A stretch of DNA of 64,000 nucleotides, taken from Stomorhina lunata (lineage: Eukaryota > Arthropoda > Insecta > Diptera > Rhiniidae). The stretch is from contig OW121741.1 of the NCBI GenBank assembly GCA_933228675.1, forward strand, positions 58,756,037 to 58,820,036. The letters run 5' to 3'. This document shows positions 10,541 through 21,920 of the stretch, in pieces. Position numbers and translations under genes: made by a program. Every line of letters starts with the position of its first letter. Within the stretch, counting starts at the first letter, position 1. A model generated the notes under the pieces. It ran no database searches. It had not been told where the DNA came from and saw only the letters and a list, made by a program, of their open reading frames with translations.

Positions 10541-11538
10541 CTAAGACGTGGGTAGAACGATAACTTTGGTTATGGGTCGGGTAAGAGTTCCAGTCGAAGT
10601 TCGTAAGTCAACTACTCTGGTGTTATTGTCGGAACCTGGATAGGTTTTGACTACGCGTCCAAGTAACCATTCGTTGGGGTGTAAATTATCTTGTCTTATA
10701 ACAACAATATCATCAACTTGCACTTGACGTTTAAGGTTTTTCCATTTATAACGTTTATGGAGCTCTTTAAGATATTCATTTTTCCATCTTCTACAAAAGT
10801 TTACCAAAGTAATATTTTATTGCTTAAATCGGGTTCTGTGGGTATTAATATGGGTGAACCTGTGGGTTTTCACTTGACGGACTAGGGTCTAGATTTAAGG
10901 CATCCTTCAATGCGAGCAAGTAATGTCGCAAACTCTTCAAATGTGTACTTCACAGCGTTCATCTTTTTTAGGTGGGACTTAAAGCTTTTAACACCTGCTT
11001 CCCAAAGACCTCCCATATGAGGTGCTCCCGGGGGTATGAAGTGCCACGTCAAGTTCTGGAAACTACTCATTTCAATTACAGATCCCTTTAATTGTTTAAT
11101 AAATTCCTATCGTTCTTTCTTCAGTAATTGACTTGTTTCAATAAAATTTGTTCCATTTTCAGAGTAAATGGCGACAGGGCATCCCTGCCTCGGGCAAATC
11201 AGATATAGGCTCCAAGTGTATCGCTTTTGTTCCAAAACAAACAAGTACGTATACGTAGCTTTTTGTAGTTCTGCATGCTCTACCATTATATGCTTTTATT
11301 TCGAATGGTTCGGCAAAATCTATAACAACATTATTTAAGGGTCGGATAATTTGGGTGCGTCCTGTTGGCAATGCGGCCATGAATTGTGTGGTTTGACGAT
11401 TCTTATACCTAGTGCAAGGTAGACATTTATTGATAACTGCACTGATTAAATTTTGCAGTTTCGGAATCCAAAATCCAGACCGGATTATATTTAGCATCAG
11501 TTACCGTGTAGGGTAACTAAGTGCACGTGTAAAGTTAA
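10541..11538 (-). pseudogene. minus-strand BEL integrase, downstream part
   Basis: Integrase of the second BEL family, read from 11538 downward. Present are the LHG-type H2C2 region, MLNIIRSGFWIPKLQNLI with CLPC, the core start VIDFAEPFEIKAYNGR (first Asp), [27 protein letters not shown] (Glu) and a C-terminal DUF5641-like domain ending at 10541 (VIRQDN, PNEWLLGRVVKTY). The second catalytic Asp of SDNG is Glu here. Several indels split it: near 11160-11190 a stretch is missing, and further breaks lie near 11071-11130 and 10808-10881. Its upstream half is at 32887-34033, displaced by the gypsy insertion. Inactive. Confidence 0.85.
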
Positions 11539-11571
11539 AAGTTGTTGCGGGTGGGATGGGTTTTCAAAATA

Positions 11572-11958
11572 TTGATATGTCCGTCCGTCCGTTTACTTAT
11601 TGATATGTCCGTCCGTCCGTTTACTTATTGATATGTCCGTCCGTCCGTTTACTTATTGATATGTCCGTCCGTCCGTTTACTTATTGATATGTCCGTCCGT
11701 CCGTTTACTTATTGATATGTCCGTCCGTCCGTTTACTTATTGATATGTCCGTCCGTCCGTTTACTTATTGATATGTCCGTCCGTCCGTTTACTTATTGAT
11801 ATGTCCGTCCGTCCGTTTACTTATTGATATGTCCGTCCGTCCGTTTACTTATTGATATGTCCGTCCGTCCGTTTACTTATTGATATGTCCGTCCGTCCGT
11901 TTACTTATTGATATGTCCGTCCGTCCGTTTACTTATTGATATGTCCGTCCGTCCGTTT
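11572..11958. repeat. 28-bp minisatellite, about 14 units
   Basis: Thirteen full units and one partial unit of a 28-mer made of ttgatat, gtccgtccgtccg and tttactta. The unit holds a (GTCC)3 core, as in the (GTCY)n core known from mini-me/DINE-1 repeats. The units are essentially identical, which points to recent expansion or homogenisation. Confidence 0.95.
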
Positions 11959-12600
11959 GTCTGGCTGCCCCATGTAAACCTTGTAATCAAACTACAGGTC
12001 GCAATTCTAAAGATAATTTGATGAAATTTGGCACAAATAATTTTTTTGATAATGTGACCATGGCTATTGAAATTCTTCAAAATCGGTCCATTATTTATGG
12101 TACCTCCCATAGGTCCCACTTCCCGGAATTGATATATTGGCCACAAATATCAATATTTTTTCACGAAATTTAAAACAAATACTACTTATGTAAACATAAA
12201 TCACTGTACCCAATTTCGTTGAAATCAGTCCACATTTGACCATAGCTCCCATATAAACACTTCTGTCAAAATGCACTAAATGAGACAAAAAATCACTAAA
12301 ACGCTCGTAAATCTGAAGATAATAAGAATTTTAAGTTTATTTTTTTTGTATATATAGTTTTTGTAACAACTGTAATCAACTTGCCAAATTTCGAGATAAT
12401 CGGTCCACATTTGACCCTAGCTCTCATATAAGTCCAAATGACGGAAACAGCTTAAATATACAAGTTTTGAGAAAATGTTTGTATGATGGCAAAATTTAGC
12501 AAATATTTGTCTTTATACAAGAAAAATAACACCTTTGATCTTAGTGGTGAAGGGTATCGCATGGTCGGGCTTGACCGACTATAGCACGTTCTTACTTGTT
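11959..12600 (-). repeat. DINE-1/mini-me-like segment inside the gypsy LTR
   Basis: On the minus strand it begins aacaagtaag at 12600, with ctatagtcgg, cccgaccatgcg and tacccttcaccact, then repeated phrases such as tatgggagctatggtcaaatg and gtggaccgatt, and runs into the minisatellite. Free-standing relatives are at 8540 and 44141, so it is a mobile repeat carried within the LTR. It is present in all four LTR copies. Confidence 0.7.
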
Positions 12601-14183
12601 TTCCACTGCCTTTTTGATCCCCTTTATTTGCTTAATTTATATTCTCGTTTTTTTTTTTTGTAATGTAATTCCACATTTTTAATTTATATTCCTTTTGGTA
12701 TTTGTAAAAATTTATTATTTTTATTTTGTTAAAGATAGGCGAAAGAAATGAAAATTTAATTTGCAAATTTTTTGTTCAAACTTCCTCCACCATGTTTGTT
12801 TTAATGTCAAAAAAAGAATTACACACGATACAGTTGCCAGCACTGCGTGTGGAACGTATCTATTACATATGTGTGTGTAGTATGGCAATGATAATACAGA
12901 GGTGGGGAAATTTCATTCATGAATTGAGTCAGCACAGTAGGGCGGGAAAAACAAAAAAGAAGACGAATAAAAAGAACAAAAACTAAATTTAAATAAAAAA
13001 ATGTAAAAAAAGATGGCTGTTAGGGCGGCAAAAGAATTGGAAAATTTGGGAAAATTGGATTTTCACCACAGGGGAAAAGTGGAAATCTGTATAGGTTTTG
13101 GACATAAATTAATAAAATAAGAAATCAAAAGCAAACAAGTTTGTGGTGTGCACACAAGTTTTTTTTAAATCTGTGGTTAATGCTGATATTAAACACAAAA
13201 TTACATATTTTTTGAAATATAAAAAAATAAAAAAAAAGTGAGAAAGAATTAAATAATTTATTTAATTTTAAAGTAATTTTGTTCTTTTATTAGTTTTAAT
13301 AGAAAATACTGGAGACAGTTCGCACAAATGGTGTTTTGTTAAAATATTATAAATAAAAAAAAAAAAACAGAAAAACGTAAGAATAATTGTGTTCGAGAAT
13401 TTATTTTGTGCAATGCACTTAAGTGAATATTTTTTTGTTTTTATTAACCTAATCATTTAGCTGGCTAAGACGATTCATCTTTTGGGCCTATAATTTTAAA
13501 GGAGGAATCCTCAAGTAACTGGATGAAATATTGGATGCCACCACAAAACCAATAAGCCTTAGCCAGGTAACATTTTTTTTTGATTTCGTAAGAGTAAATT
13601 TCGTATGGGTGTTGGAATAAGAGTGACACTGATAGAAATTCTTATAAGAGCCATTTTTATGAGTAGGAAGAATCACCATTTTGTGTCTAGGCCAATAAAA
13701 CAGGCCAAAGTTAAAAATTTGTTAGCAAAAAAAAAAAAAACTATTAAAAACAATTCAAAAAAATATAAATATATATAAAATAAAAAAAAAAGAATATAAA
13801 AAAAAAGGAATATAAAAAAAAATCTATAAAAATAACAAAAAAAAATTTTCATAAAATTAAAATATAAAAGAGTTTAAAACTTTAACTTTAGTTAATTTTA
13901 GTTTAAGTATCCTATTTAAATTTGTTAGTTCGTTACTTTTTATTTGTTTACATTTTTGTTAATTATTTATTTCAGCTATAAGTTAGGCCATAGTTTTTAT
14001 TTGCGTTATTTTTCATTTTTGTCTTTAATCTATTACGATAGATAAACCGGAAATTAAGTTTAAATCAAATGAAATAATCGCGTTTAGTTTGATTTGAAAG
14101 AATAAATAGTGGAAATATTGAATATTAGCCTTAGGGAGCTCTCTCAGGGTAATTGTATTAGTACGTTATAAGTTTCATTTGAC

Positions 14184-14541
14184 CTGCCTCGGGCAAATCA
14201 GATATAGGCTCCAAGTGTATCGCTTTTGTTCCAAAACAAACAAGTACGTATACGTAGCTTTTTGTAGTTCTGCATGCTCTACCATTATATGCTTTTATTT
14301 CGAATGGTTCGGCAAAATCTATAACAACATTATTTAAGGGTCGGATAATTTGGGTGCGTCCTGTTGGCAATGCGGCCATGAATTGTGTGGTTTGACGATT
14401 CTTATACCTAGTGCAAGGTAGACATTTATTGATAACTGCACTGATTAAATTTTGCAGTTTCGGAATCCAAAATCCAGACCGGATTATATTTAGCATCAGT
14501 TACCGTGTAGGGTAACTAAGTGCACGTGTAAAGTTAAAAGT
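14184..14541 (-). pseudogene. duplicated BEL integrase fragment
   Basis: Second copy of 11185-11542: integrase H2C2 region and core start (VIDFAEPFEIKAYNGR) on the minus strand, cut at the duplication junction. It ends at the AAGT (14538-14541) that precedes the complete gypsy 5' LTR. Confidence 0.88.
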
Positions 14542-17500
14542 TGTTGCGGGTGGGATGGGTTTTCAAAATATTGATATGTCCGTCCGTCCGTTTACTTATT
14601 GATATGTCCGTCCGTCCGTTTACTTATTGATATGTCCGTCCGTCCGTTTACTTATTGATATGTCCGTCCGTCCGTTTACTTATTGATATGTCCGTCCGTC
14701 CGTTTACTTATTGATATGTCCGTCCGTCCGTTTACTTATTGATATGTCCGTCCGTCCGTTTACTTATTGATATGTCCGTCCGTCCGTTTACTTATTGATA
14801 TGTCCGTCCGTCCGTTTACTTATTGATATGTCCGTCCGTCCGTTTACTTATTGATATGTCCGTCCGTCCGTTTGTCTGGCTGCCCCATGTAAACCTTGTA
14901 ATCAAACTACAGGTCGCAATTCTAAAGATAATTTGATGAAATTTGGCACAAATAATTTTTTTGATAATGTGACCATGGCTATTGAAATTCTTCAAAATCG
15001 GTCCATTATTTATGGTACCTCCCATAGGTCCCACTTCCCGGAATTGATATATTGGCCACAAATATCAATATTTTTTCACGAAATTTAAAACAAATACTAC
15101 TTATGTAAACATAAATCACTGTACCCAATTTCGTTGAAATCAGTCCACATTTGACCATAGCTCCCATATAAACACTTCTGTCAAAATGCACTAAATGAGA
15201 CAAAAAATCACTAAAACGCTCGTAAATCTGAAGATAATAAGAATTTTAAGTTTATTTTTTTTGTATATATAGTTTTTGTAACAACTGTAATCAACTTGCC
15301 AAATTTCGAGATAATCGGTCCACATTTGACCCTAGCTCTCATATAAGTCCAAATGACGGAAACAGCTTAAATATACAAGTTTTGAGAAAATGTTTGTATG
15401 ATGGCAAAATTTAGCAAATATTTGTCTTTATACAAGAAAAATAACACCTTTGATCTTAGTGGTGAAGGGTATCGCATGGTCGGGCTTGACCGACTATAGC
15501 ACGTTCTTACTTGTTTTCCACTGCCTTTTTGATCCCCTTTATTTGCTTAATTTATATTCTCGTTTTTTTTTTTGTAATGTAATTCCACATTTTTAATTTA
15601 TATTCCTTTTGGTATTTGTAAAAATTTATTATTTTTATTTTGTTAAAGATAGGCGAAAGAAATGAAAATTTAATTTGCAAATTTTTTGTTCAAACTTCCT
15701 CCACCATGTTTGTTTTAATGTCAAAAAAAGAATTACACACGATACAGTTGCCAGCACTGCGTGTGGAACGTATCTATTACATATGTGTGTGTAGTATGGC
15801 AATGATAATACAGAGGTGGGGAAATTTCATTCATGAATTGAGTCAGCACAGTAGGGCGGGAAAAACAAAAAAGAAGACGAATAAAAAGAACAAAAACTAA
15901 ATTTAAATAAAAAAATGTAAAAAAAGATGGCTGTTAGGGCGGCAAAAGAATTGGAAAATTTGGGAAAATTGGATTTTCACCACAGGGGAAAAGTGGAAAT
16001 CTGTATAGGTTTTGGACATAAATTAATAAAATAAGAAATCAAAAGCAAACAAGTTTGTGGTGTGCACACAAGTTTTTTTTAAATCTGTGGTTAATGCTGA
16101 TATTAAACACAAAATTACATATTTTTTGAAATATAAAAAAATAAAAAAAAAGTGAGAAAGAATTAAATAATTTATTTAATTTTAAAGTAATTTTGTTCTT
16201 TTATTAGTTTTAATAGAAAATACTGGAGACAGTTCGCACAAATGGTGTTTTGTTAAAATATTATAAATAAAAAAAAAAAAACAGAAAAACGTAAGAATAA
16301 TTGTGTTCGAGAATTTATTTTGTGCAATGCACTTAAGTGAATATTTTTTTGTTTTTATTAACCTAATCATTTAGCTGGCTAAGACGATTCATCTTTTGGG
16401 CCTATAATTTTAAAGGAGGAATCCTCAAGTAACTGGATGAAATATTGGATGCCACCACAAAACCAATAAGCCTTAGCCAGGTAACATTTTTTTTTGATTT
16501 CGTAAGAGTAAATTTCGTATGGGTGTTGGAATAAGAGTGACACTGATAGAAATTCTTATAAGAGCCATTTTTATGAGTAGGAAGAATCACCATTTTGTGT
16601 CTAGGCCAATAAAACAGGCCAAAGTTAAAAATTTGTTAGCAAAAAAAAAAAAAACTATTAAAAACAATTCAAAAAAATATAAATATATATAAAATAAAAA
16701 AAAAGAATATAAAAAAAAAGGAATATAAAAAAAAATCTATAAAAATAACAAAAAAAAAATTTTCATAAAATTAAAATATAAAAGAGTTTAAAACTTTAAC
16801 TTTAGTTAATTTTAGTTTAAGTATCCTATTTAAATTTGTTAGTTCGTTACTTTTTATTTGTTTACATTTTTGTTAATTATTTATTTCAGCTATAAGTTAG
16901 GCCATAGTTTTTATTTGCGTTATTTTTCATTTTTGTCTTTAATCTATTACGATAGATAAACCGGAAATTAAGTTTAAATCAAATGAAATAATCGCGTTTA
17001 GTTTGATTTGAAAGAATAAATAGTGGAAATATTGAATATTAGCCTTAGGGAGCTCTCTCAGGGTAATTGTATTAGTACGTTATAAGTTTCATTTGACAGA
17101 AAAGGAATGTTTGATTTAGACTTGAGGGTTGTAGTTTGAAAAAATTGATATACATAAAAGAAAAACAACGCAATAAGAGTTAGAAAATATCTATATATTG
17201 TAATTAAAGATAAGAAAAATTTAATTTATGTTTCTTGGTATTTTAGGATATTTTATGTTTAGTTGTAAGATTTTTAACAATAAAAGAAAATTTGTATGAT
17301 TGTGGATTTTAATTTGAAAAAAAATGTCTTTGAACTAAAGAATTCGAGTGGTATGGAGGTAAAGTAAGGTTGGAGAAGTCGGGTGGTATTAGGGGTCGCA
17401 TTTGTATAGAATTGGAACTTCAATGTGACTAGGTTGGGAGGGCAAGTCAGAGGGCACAACATCAGCCTCTGAAGAAAATGTCGGGTATTGTGTTTGTATT

Positions 17501-17631
17501 GTAGTGTTAGTGTTTTGAATGTTCAAATTTTTTTTATGGGCAGTGTACCCAATGAGAGGGTTGGAACCCGCTGAGACATGCCACCCAGAGAGAGTTAGTC
17601 GGAAACCTCATTGGTCCCTACGACTGTTACA
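14542..17631 (+). mobile_element. gypsy 5' LTR, complete
   Basis: About 3,090 bp, TGTTGCGGG to CTGTTACA, preceded by AAGT and followed four bases later by a primer-binding site. Composition: 28-bp minisatellite (14571-14873), DINE-like segment (to 15515), an AT-rich non-coding middle with many A/T runs, and the end region 17098-17631. No gene seen. It should hold the element's promoter and polyadenylation signal; I could not place them reliably. Confidence 0.85.
14571..14873. repeat. 28-bp minisatellite, about 11 units
   Basis: Same unit as at 11572-11958, with ten full and one partial unit. It is three units shorter than its tandem-duplicate partner. Confidence 0.95.
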
Positions 17632-17635
17632 TAAA

Positions 17636-17653
17636 TGGCGCCCAAAAGAATAG
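17636..17653 (+). promoter_or_regulatory. gypsy primer-binding site, tRNA-Lys-like
   Basis: TGGCGCCCAAAAG lies four bases after the LTR end. TGGCGCCC(A)A is the complement of the 3' end of a tRNA-Lys; the match weakens after about ten bases. Osvaldo and Ulysses elements are known for tRNA-Lys priming. Confidence 0.6.
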
Positions 17654-18548
17654 AGGCAAGTTAAACTCTTTTGAAAAATCCAATTCGAAAGTTTTTTAAC
17701 TTGTACAGTAAGTGACATGTTTTAAGACCTTCACATGTAAAAATAAAATAATAAATTTTTTGAAATATTTAAACAAAATATACTCTAATCTGGTGCAAAT
17801 ATAGTCTAGATATTTAGTAGCCCTTAAGAACGTGCAGTTTTCTAAGGTAGTACTAAAGGTCTTTGCTGTTTTGTTATTAGAGAAGAGAAAATTTTGACAT
17901 TTGCCCCCAGAAGTAGATGAAAATAGCTTAGGAATTATGTGTAGTGATTGCCTTAAATGTATTTAGTCTATTTCTGTTTGTTATTGTGTTAGTTTCAGTA
18001 ATTTTTTTTTGTTAAGCTTAGGGTAAATGAGTTTTTCCTTGATAGCCGCCTACAGATAATCTGAGAGTCTTAGGGTCAGATGTATTAGAGACTACTCATA
18101 AACTTTTCATAGCTCATTTCAGAAAAATTTGATGTTGAATGTATGAGAATGTACCGTAAGATTGTTTCTTTTTTGTTTTAGTGTTAAATGTGATTGTATA
18201 TGCCCGATGTTTCTAGGAAAGCTTGACCACTTTGATAACCGCCTCCTACCTCCATACCAATCAAAGCTTATCATACAAATTTTTTTTTTTAAATTTAATT
18301 ATAGAAAAATAAATTTTTTTTGAAATTCAAAATAAGAAAAAGCAATTTTGGCTTATATTAGCTCAAAATTTTTGAAAAGAGAAAAAAAAAAATATTCACA
18401 AAAATAAACTCTCAACAGAATCTAATAAAAGAAAATAAAACGGAAATACTCAAACCGGAAATTAAATTATAAACGAAAGTTCTGATTTTTTTTTGTTTAA
18501 ATTTGCGAAACCACAAGAAAATTTTTGAGGCTTTTGATTTCTTTTGAT
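17654..18548 (+). other. gypsy 5' leader
   Basis: Non-coding AT-rich leader between primer site and gag ATG. No gene or obvious structured motif seen. Confidence 0.6.
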
Positions 18549-19922
18549 ATGTCCCGAAGTCCAATTGCCACCAGATCTAGAAAACGTGATAGACAGGTGC
18601 AATTTGACTTAAATAGATCCACCCCTGTAACTTTTGGTAAGACGTACAAATCTAACACTCCCAGTAGGAAATCGTCTGTGAACAGAAATTTCGAAATGAG
18701 TCAAGGTCAGAATAATCCTCAAATCCATGACAAATCGAATACGATCAATGTTCTTCCTTCGACAAGTTCTGCTCCACCGGTAGAGCAAAGGTCGAAGGAA
18801 AACAGCATGGAACAAATAATAAGATCCGCTGTCGAGCAGGGTATTTCGTCTCAAGTTAGTGACATTAAAAGGCAAGTCTTAGAGTTAACAACTACGGTTA
18901 GTAAGATGAGCTTAGTATTACAACATACCCAGCAGGAAAATAAGAAGCTTAGGGATGAAGTTCTGCCTAATGCCATAAAAAACGCCAGTGCTTCTTTTCA
19001 GCCTATGGAAACATCGTCAAACCATTCTGCGCAATCTTCCAGAGGTTCAACAGAAGCAAACGACACAGGAACATCCAAAAGTGGCCACAAGATGAGGATA
19101 GATAAATGGGGTCTTGAATTCGACGGTAATACCAAAAAATTGGCCGTCGAAGATTTTGTTTTTCGGATTGAGCGTTTGCAGCGTCAGTATCGTGTGCCTT
19201 GGGATGAAGTTTTAGATAATTTTCACCTTTTTGTGAAGGGAGTAGCCGAAAAGTGGTACTGGTTGTTCATTAAGATGAACTATGTGACCGAATGGACCAC
19301 CCTTAAAGAGGCGCTGCTCAAGCAATACCAGTCCACGAGGTCAAACTTTGAATTGATGAGCGATATTGTTGAGCGAAAACAATTGCCTGGCGAAGACATT
19401 GATGACTTCTTCTTCGTGATGACGCAAATGAGATCGCGGTTGGATATCTCCATGCCTGAAAGGGAGATGATTAAAATGATAAAAAAGAACTTGAGAGATG
19501 AAATAAAAAGCATAGTTTACCCGATCGTCGTGAGTTCAGTTGAGGAACTACGACAAGAATGTGTAGAGGCCGAGAAGATCTTTTGCCGTAAAGAATCCAG
19601 GACTCCACATTCTTCGGTACCTGTCAAGCGTTTCTCAAGGCAAGTCAATGAAATTTTTGAGAGCGTTGATAGACCTGATTTTGGCGATGTTGAGGAGATA
19701 AGAACGGTGAAATCAAAGAATCCACTGATATGTTGGAATTGTCGTCAACCAGGACACATGTTTATGGATTGCCCATCGGCTCAGCGGTCTTTATTTTGTT
19801 ATAGGTGCGGCAAACCAGACGTTATAACGCCGAATTGTTCCGACTGTAAATCCCGGAATTTTGCGAAGAGCGAGGGAACTGCGGGGAACCATCGTTCATC
19901 GGAAACCCCGCAGATTCTGTGA
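18549..19922 (+). CDS. gypsy Gag
   Basis: Intact 457-codon frame from the first ATG (MSRSPIATRSRKRDRQ) to TGA 19920-19922. A basic N-terminus and a Ser/Gln-rich segment are followed by a retrotransposon Gag capsid domain (KWGLEFDGNTKKLAVEDF, WDEVLDNFHLFVKGVAEKWY, RQLPGEDI-type motifs near 19200-19400). A CCHC knuckle follows (CWNCRQPGHMFMDC), then a second Cys cluster lacking the His (CYRCGKPDVITPNC). It forms the virus-like particle and binds element RNA. The pol frame overlaps the last four bases in the -1 frame, so Pol is probably made by frameshifting, though I see no classic slippery heptamer. Confidence 0.88.
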   Translation: MSRSPIATRSRKRDRQVQFDLNRSTPVTFGKTYKSNTPSRKSSVNRNFEMSQGQNNPQIHDKSNTINVLPSTSSAPPVEQRSKENSMEQIIRSAVEQGISSQVSDIKRQVLELTTTVSKMSLVLQHTQQENKKLRDEVLPNAIKNASASFQPMETSSNHSAQSSRGSTEANDTGTSKSGHKMRIDKWGLEFDGNTKKLAVEDFVFRIERLQRQYRVPWDEVLDNFHLFVKGVAEKWYWLFIKMNYVTEWTTLKEALLKQYQSTRSNFELMSDIVERKQLPGEDIDDFFFVMTQMRSRLDISMPEREMIKMIKKNLRDEIKSIVYPIVVSSVEELRQECVEAEKIFCRKESRTPHSSVPVKRFSRQVNEIFESVDRPDFGDVEEIRTVKSKNPLICWNCRQPGHMFMDCPSAQRSLFCYRCGKPDVITPNCSDCKSRNFAKSEGTAGNHRSSETPQIL

Positions 19923-21919
19923 ATGATAGGAATAAAAATTTATTTAGTATTTTTAGAAATTTTAATAAAATTAGGCCACAAAACCGCCACAATTTTTCAT
20001 TTAGCGAGCGGGAAGAAAATTATCAGAGAGTTAGAGATAGAATTTTCAATGAGTCAATTAGTTTTAGTAAGCCAGTTAGTGATAAGATTTTAAGGTTAAG
20101 AAAAAAGTTTAGGGATAAGAAACGAATTAGAAAATTAGTTATAGGAGCAGTTAAAACAGCTGATAGGGAAACAGATAATAGGGCTTTTGCAGAAATTAGT
20201 ATAGGGAACGCTAGAATTAAAGGTTTATTAGATACAGGTGCTTCCATTAGTTTGTTAGGGAAAGGTTGTAGGGAACTAGTAGATAAGTTAGGAGTTAGTT
20301 TTAAGCCAATATTTTCTAAGGTATCTACAGCTTCTGGAAAACAACATAGGTTATTAGGTCAATTAGATTTAGAAGTAGAATATAAGGATAGGTTTAGTAT
20401 AATTAGATTCTATTTGTGTCCAGACCTAGAACAAGAAGCGTACTTTGGTGTAGACTTTTGGATAAGCTTCAATCTAGCTCCTGAGGTTTTTCCAGTCGAA
20501 GAAGTGGCAATAGAGAAAGTTCAAGAAGAATTTAAAGTAGAAAACCATAAGTGCAAGCCACATATCTTGACTGGAAAACAACAGGCAATGTTAGATATAG
20601 TAATCCAAAAGTTTCCAGCCTTTGAACAGCTTGGTCTAGGTTGCACTACTCTAGAGAAACACGTAATTAAGCTAGTAGATGGTGCTGAACCTTTTAAGGA
20701 CCGTCACTACCCGGTTTCACCGGCAGTGCAGGAAATAGTTTACGCCGAAATAGATTCTATGTTAGCACTAAATGTAATAGAAGAGAGCGAGAGTCCGTGG
20801 TCCAATAGAACCACAGTAGTAAGAAAACCAGGGAAGAATCGATTCTGCCTTGATGCCAGAAAGCTAAACAAGCTAACGGTCAAAGACGCTTATCCGCTTC
20901 AGAATATAGACGGTATTCTAAGCAGGATAGATGAAACGTACTATATTAGCAGCGTTGACCTTAAGTTTGCTTTCTGGCAGATAGAGCTAGAGGAAGAGAG
21001 TAAGCCCTACACAGCTTTCACGGTGGCAGGTAGACCTCTCTATCAGTTTCGCGTCATGCCGTTCGGGTTGTGTAACGCAGCCCAACGACTGTGCAGACTG
21101 ATGGACAAGGTCATACCTCAAAAGCTTAAAGAAAATGTTTTCATCTATTTGGACGATCTTCTCGTTATCTCGAATAATTTTGAGAAACATTTGGCGATAC
21201 TTGAGGAAGTAGCATCATGCCTACGAAAGGCAAATCTAACTATAGGACTTAAGAAGTCACAATTTTGTTTCCAGGAGCTGAGATACCTAGGATTTATTAT
21301 AGGTGGGGGAAGTTTAAAAACTGATCCTGAAAAAGTTAGGGCAATTCAGGAGATCAGAATCCCAAAAACTCCTCGAGAAGTCCGCAGCTTTTTAGGGACC
21401 GCCGGATGGTATAGGCGTTTCATAAAGGATTTTGCCACCATATCGGCTCCACTCACCGATAGACTTAAGAAAATGAAAAAATTCGAAATGACTCCAGAAT
21501 CTATCGAAGCTTTCGACAATCTTAAAAAGGCCCTAACATCAGCACCAGTTTTGCGTCATGCTGATTTTTCAAAACGGTTTTGGATTCAGTGCGATGCTAG
21601 CGATTATGGAATCGGTGCGGTTTTGTATCAAAAGAACGACAGATATGAAGAGCATCCGATAGCTTTCTATAGCCAAAAATTAAATACATGCCAGAAAAAC
21701 TACAGTGTGACGGAGAAAGAATGTTTGGCAGCTGTAATGGCAGTGAAAAAGTTTCGGCCATACGTCGAAATGATGCCGTTTACGATGGTAACTGACCACG
21801 CCAGCCTTAAATGGCTGATGTCCCTAAAGGATTTGACCGGTAGGCTAGCGCGTTGGTCTCTACAGCTCCAAGCCTTCGATTTTCAGATCGAGCATCGGAA
21901 AGGCTCGGAAAATATATGA
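19919..21919 (+). CDS. gypsy Pol: protease, reverse transcriptase, RNase H
   Basis: About 666 codons, open from roughly 19850 in the -1 frame relative to gag and without its own ATG, as expected for a frameshift product. Order: aspartic protease with LLDTGASISLLG (Asp codon at 20231); reverse transcriptase with FCLDARKLNKLTVKD, SSVDLKFAFWQIELEEES and YLDD at 21146-21157; RNase H with QCDASDYGIGAVLYQ and ECLAAVMAVKKFRPY. All catalytic motifs are intact. The frame ends at TGA 21917-21919 just after GSENI, where integrase should follow in frame. The next ORF is shifted by one base, so a single-base loss near 21915 breaks Pol. Confidence 0.9.
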   Translation: MNDRNKNLFSIFRNFNKIRPQNRHNFSFSEREENYQRVRDRIFNESISFSKPVSDKILRLRKKFRDKKRIRKLVIGAVKTADRETDNRAFAEISIGNARIKGLLDTGASISLLGKGCRELVDKLGVSFKPIFSKVSTASGKQHRLLGQLDLEVEYKDRFSIIRFYLCPDLEQEAYFGVDFWISFNLAPEVFPVEEVAIEKVQEEFKVENHKCKPHILTGKQQAMLDIVIQKFPAFEQLGLGCTTLEKHVIKLVDGAEPFKDRHYPVSPAVQEIVYAEIDSMLALNVIEESESPWSNRTTVVRKPGKNRFCLDARKLNKLTVKDAYPLQNIDGILSRIDETYYISSVDLKFAFWQIELEEESKPYTAFTVAGRPLYQFRVMPFGLCNAAQRLCRLMDKVIPQKLKENVFIYLDDLLVISNNFEKHLAILEEVASCLRKANLTIGLKKSQFCFQELRYLGFIIGGGSLKTDPEKVRAIQEIRIPKTPREVRSFLGTAGWYRRFIKDFATISAPLTDRLKKMKKFEMTPESIEAFDNLKKALTSAPVLRHADFSKRFWIQCDASDYGIGAVLYQKNDRYEEHPIAFYSQKLNTCQKNYSVTEKECLAAVMAVKKFRPYVEMMPFTMVTDHASLKWLMSLKDLTGRLARWSLQLQAFDFQIEHRKGSENI

Positions 21920-21920
21920 T

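Larger units (their letters stand above)
11185..14183. repeat. 3.0-kb tandem duplication, copy 1
   Basis: Contains 358 bp of BEL integrase flank and the first 2.6 kb of the gypsy 5' LTR. It is followed head to tail by copy 2 (14184-17097), nearly identical apart from three fewer minisatellite units and small homopolymer changes. The junction at 14183/14184 joins catttgac to ctgcctcggg. Confidence 0.9.
11543..14183 (+). mobile_element. gypsy 5' LTR, partial extra copy
   Basis: First 2,641 bp of the LTR, cut at the duplication junction. It includes a 28-bp minisatellite, a DINE-like segment in reverse orientation (to 12600) and an AT-rich stretch with long A and T runs (12601-13900). No gene is convincing. 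An 86-codon open stretch at 12726-12986 lacks an ATG start and recurs only because the LTR recurs. Confidence 0.85.
14184..17097. repeat. 3.0-kb tandem duplication, copy 2
   Basis: Repeats the BEL flank (14184-14541, integrase on the minus strand) and the LTR. Unlike copy 1 it runs on past 17097 into the remainder of the LTR and the gypsy body, so this copy holds the complete 5' LTR. Confidence 0.9.

Noticed and set aside
11572..11958. Regular repeats resembling a CRISPR array
   Set aside because: Units follow each other without spacers, inside a eukaryotic LTR; it is a minisatellite.
12726..12986. 86-codon ORF repeated at 15640, 25439 and 30841
   Set aside because: No ATG at the start, Lys/Asn-rich chance tail, and its repetition only reflects the repeated LTR.
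19850..19925. Canonical -1 slippery heptamer at the gypsy gag-pol overlap
   Set aside because: No XXXYYYZ match found; GGGGAAC at 19883 is not a standard site.
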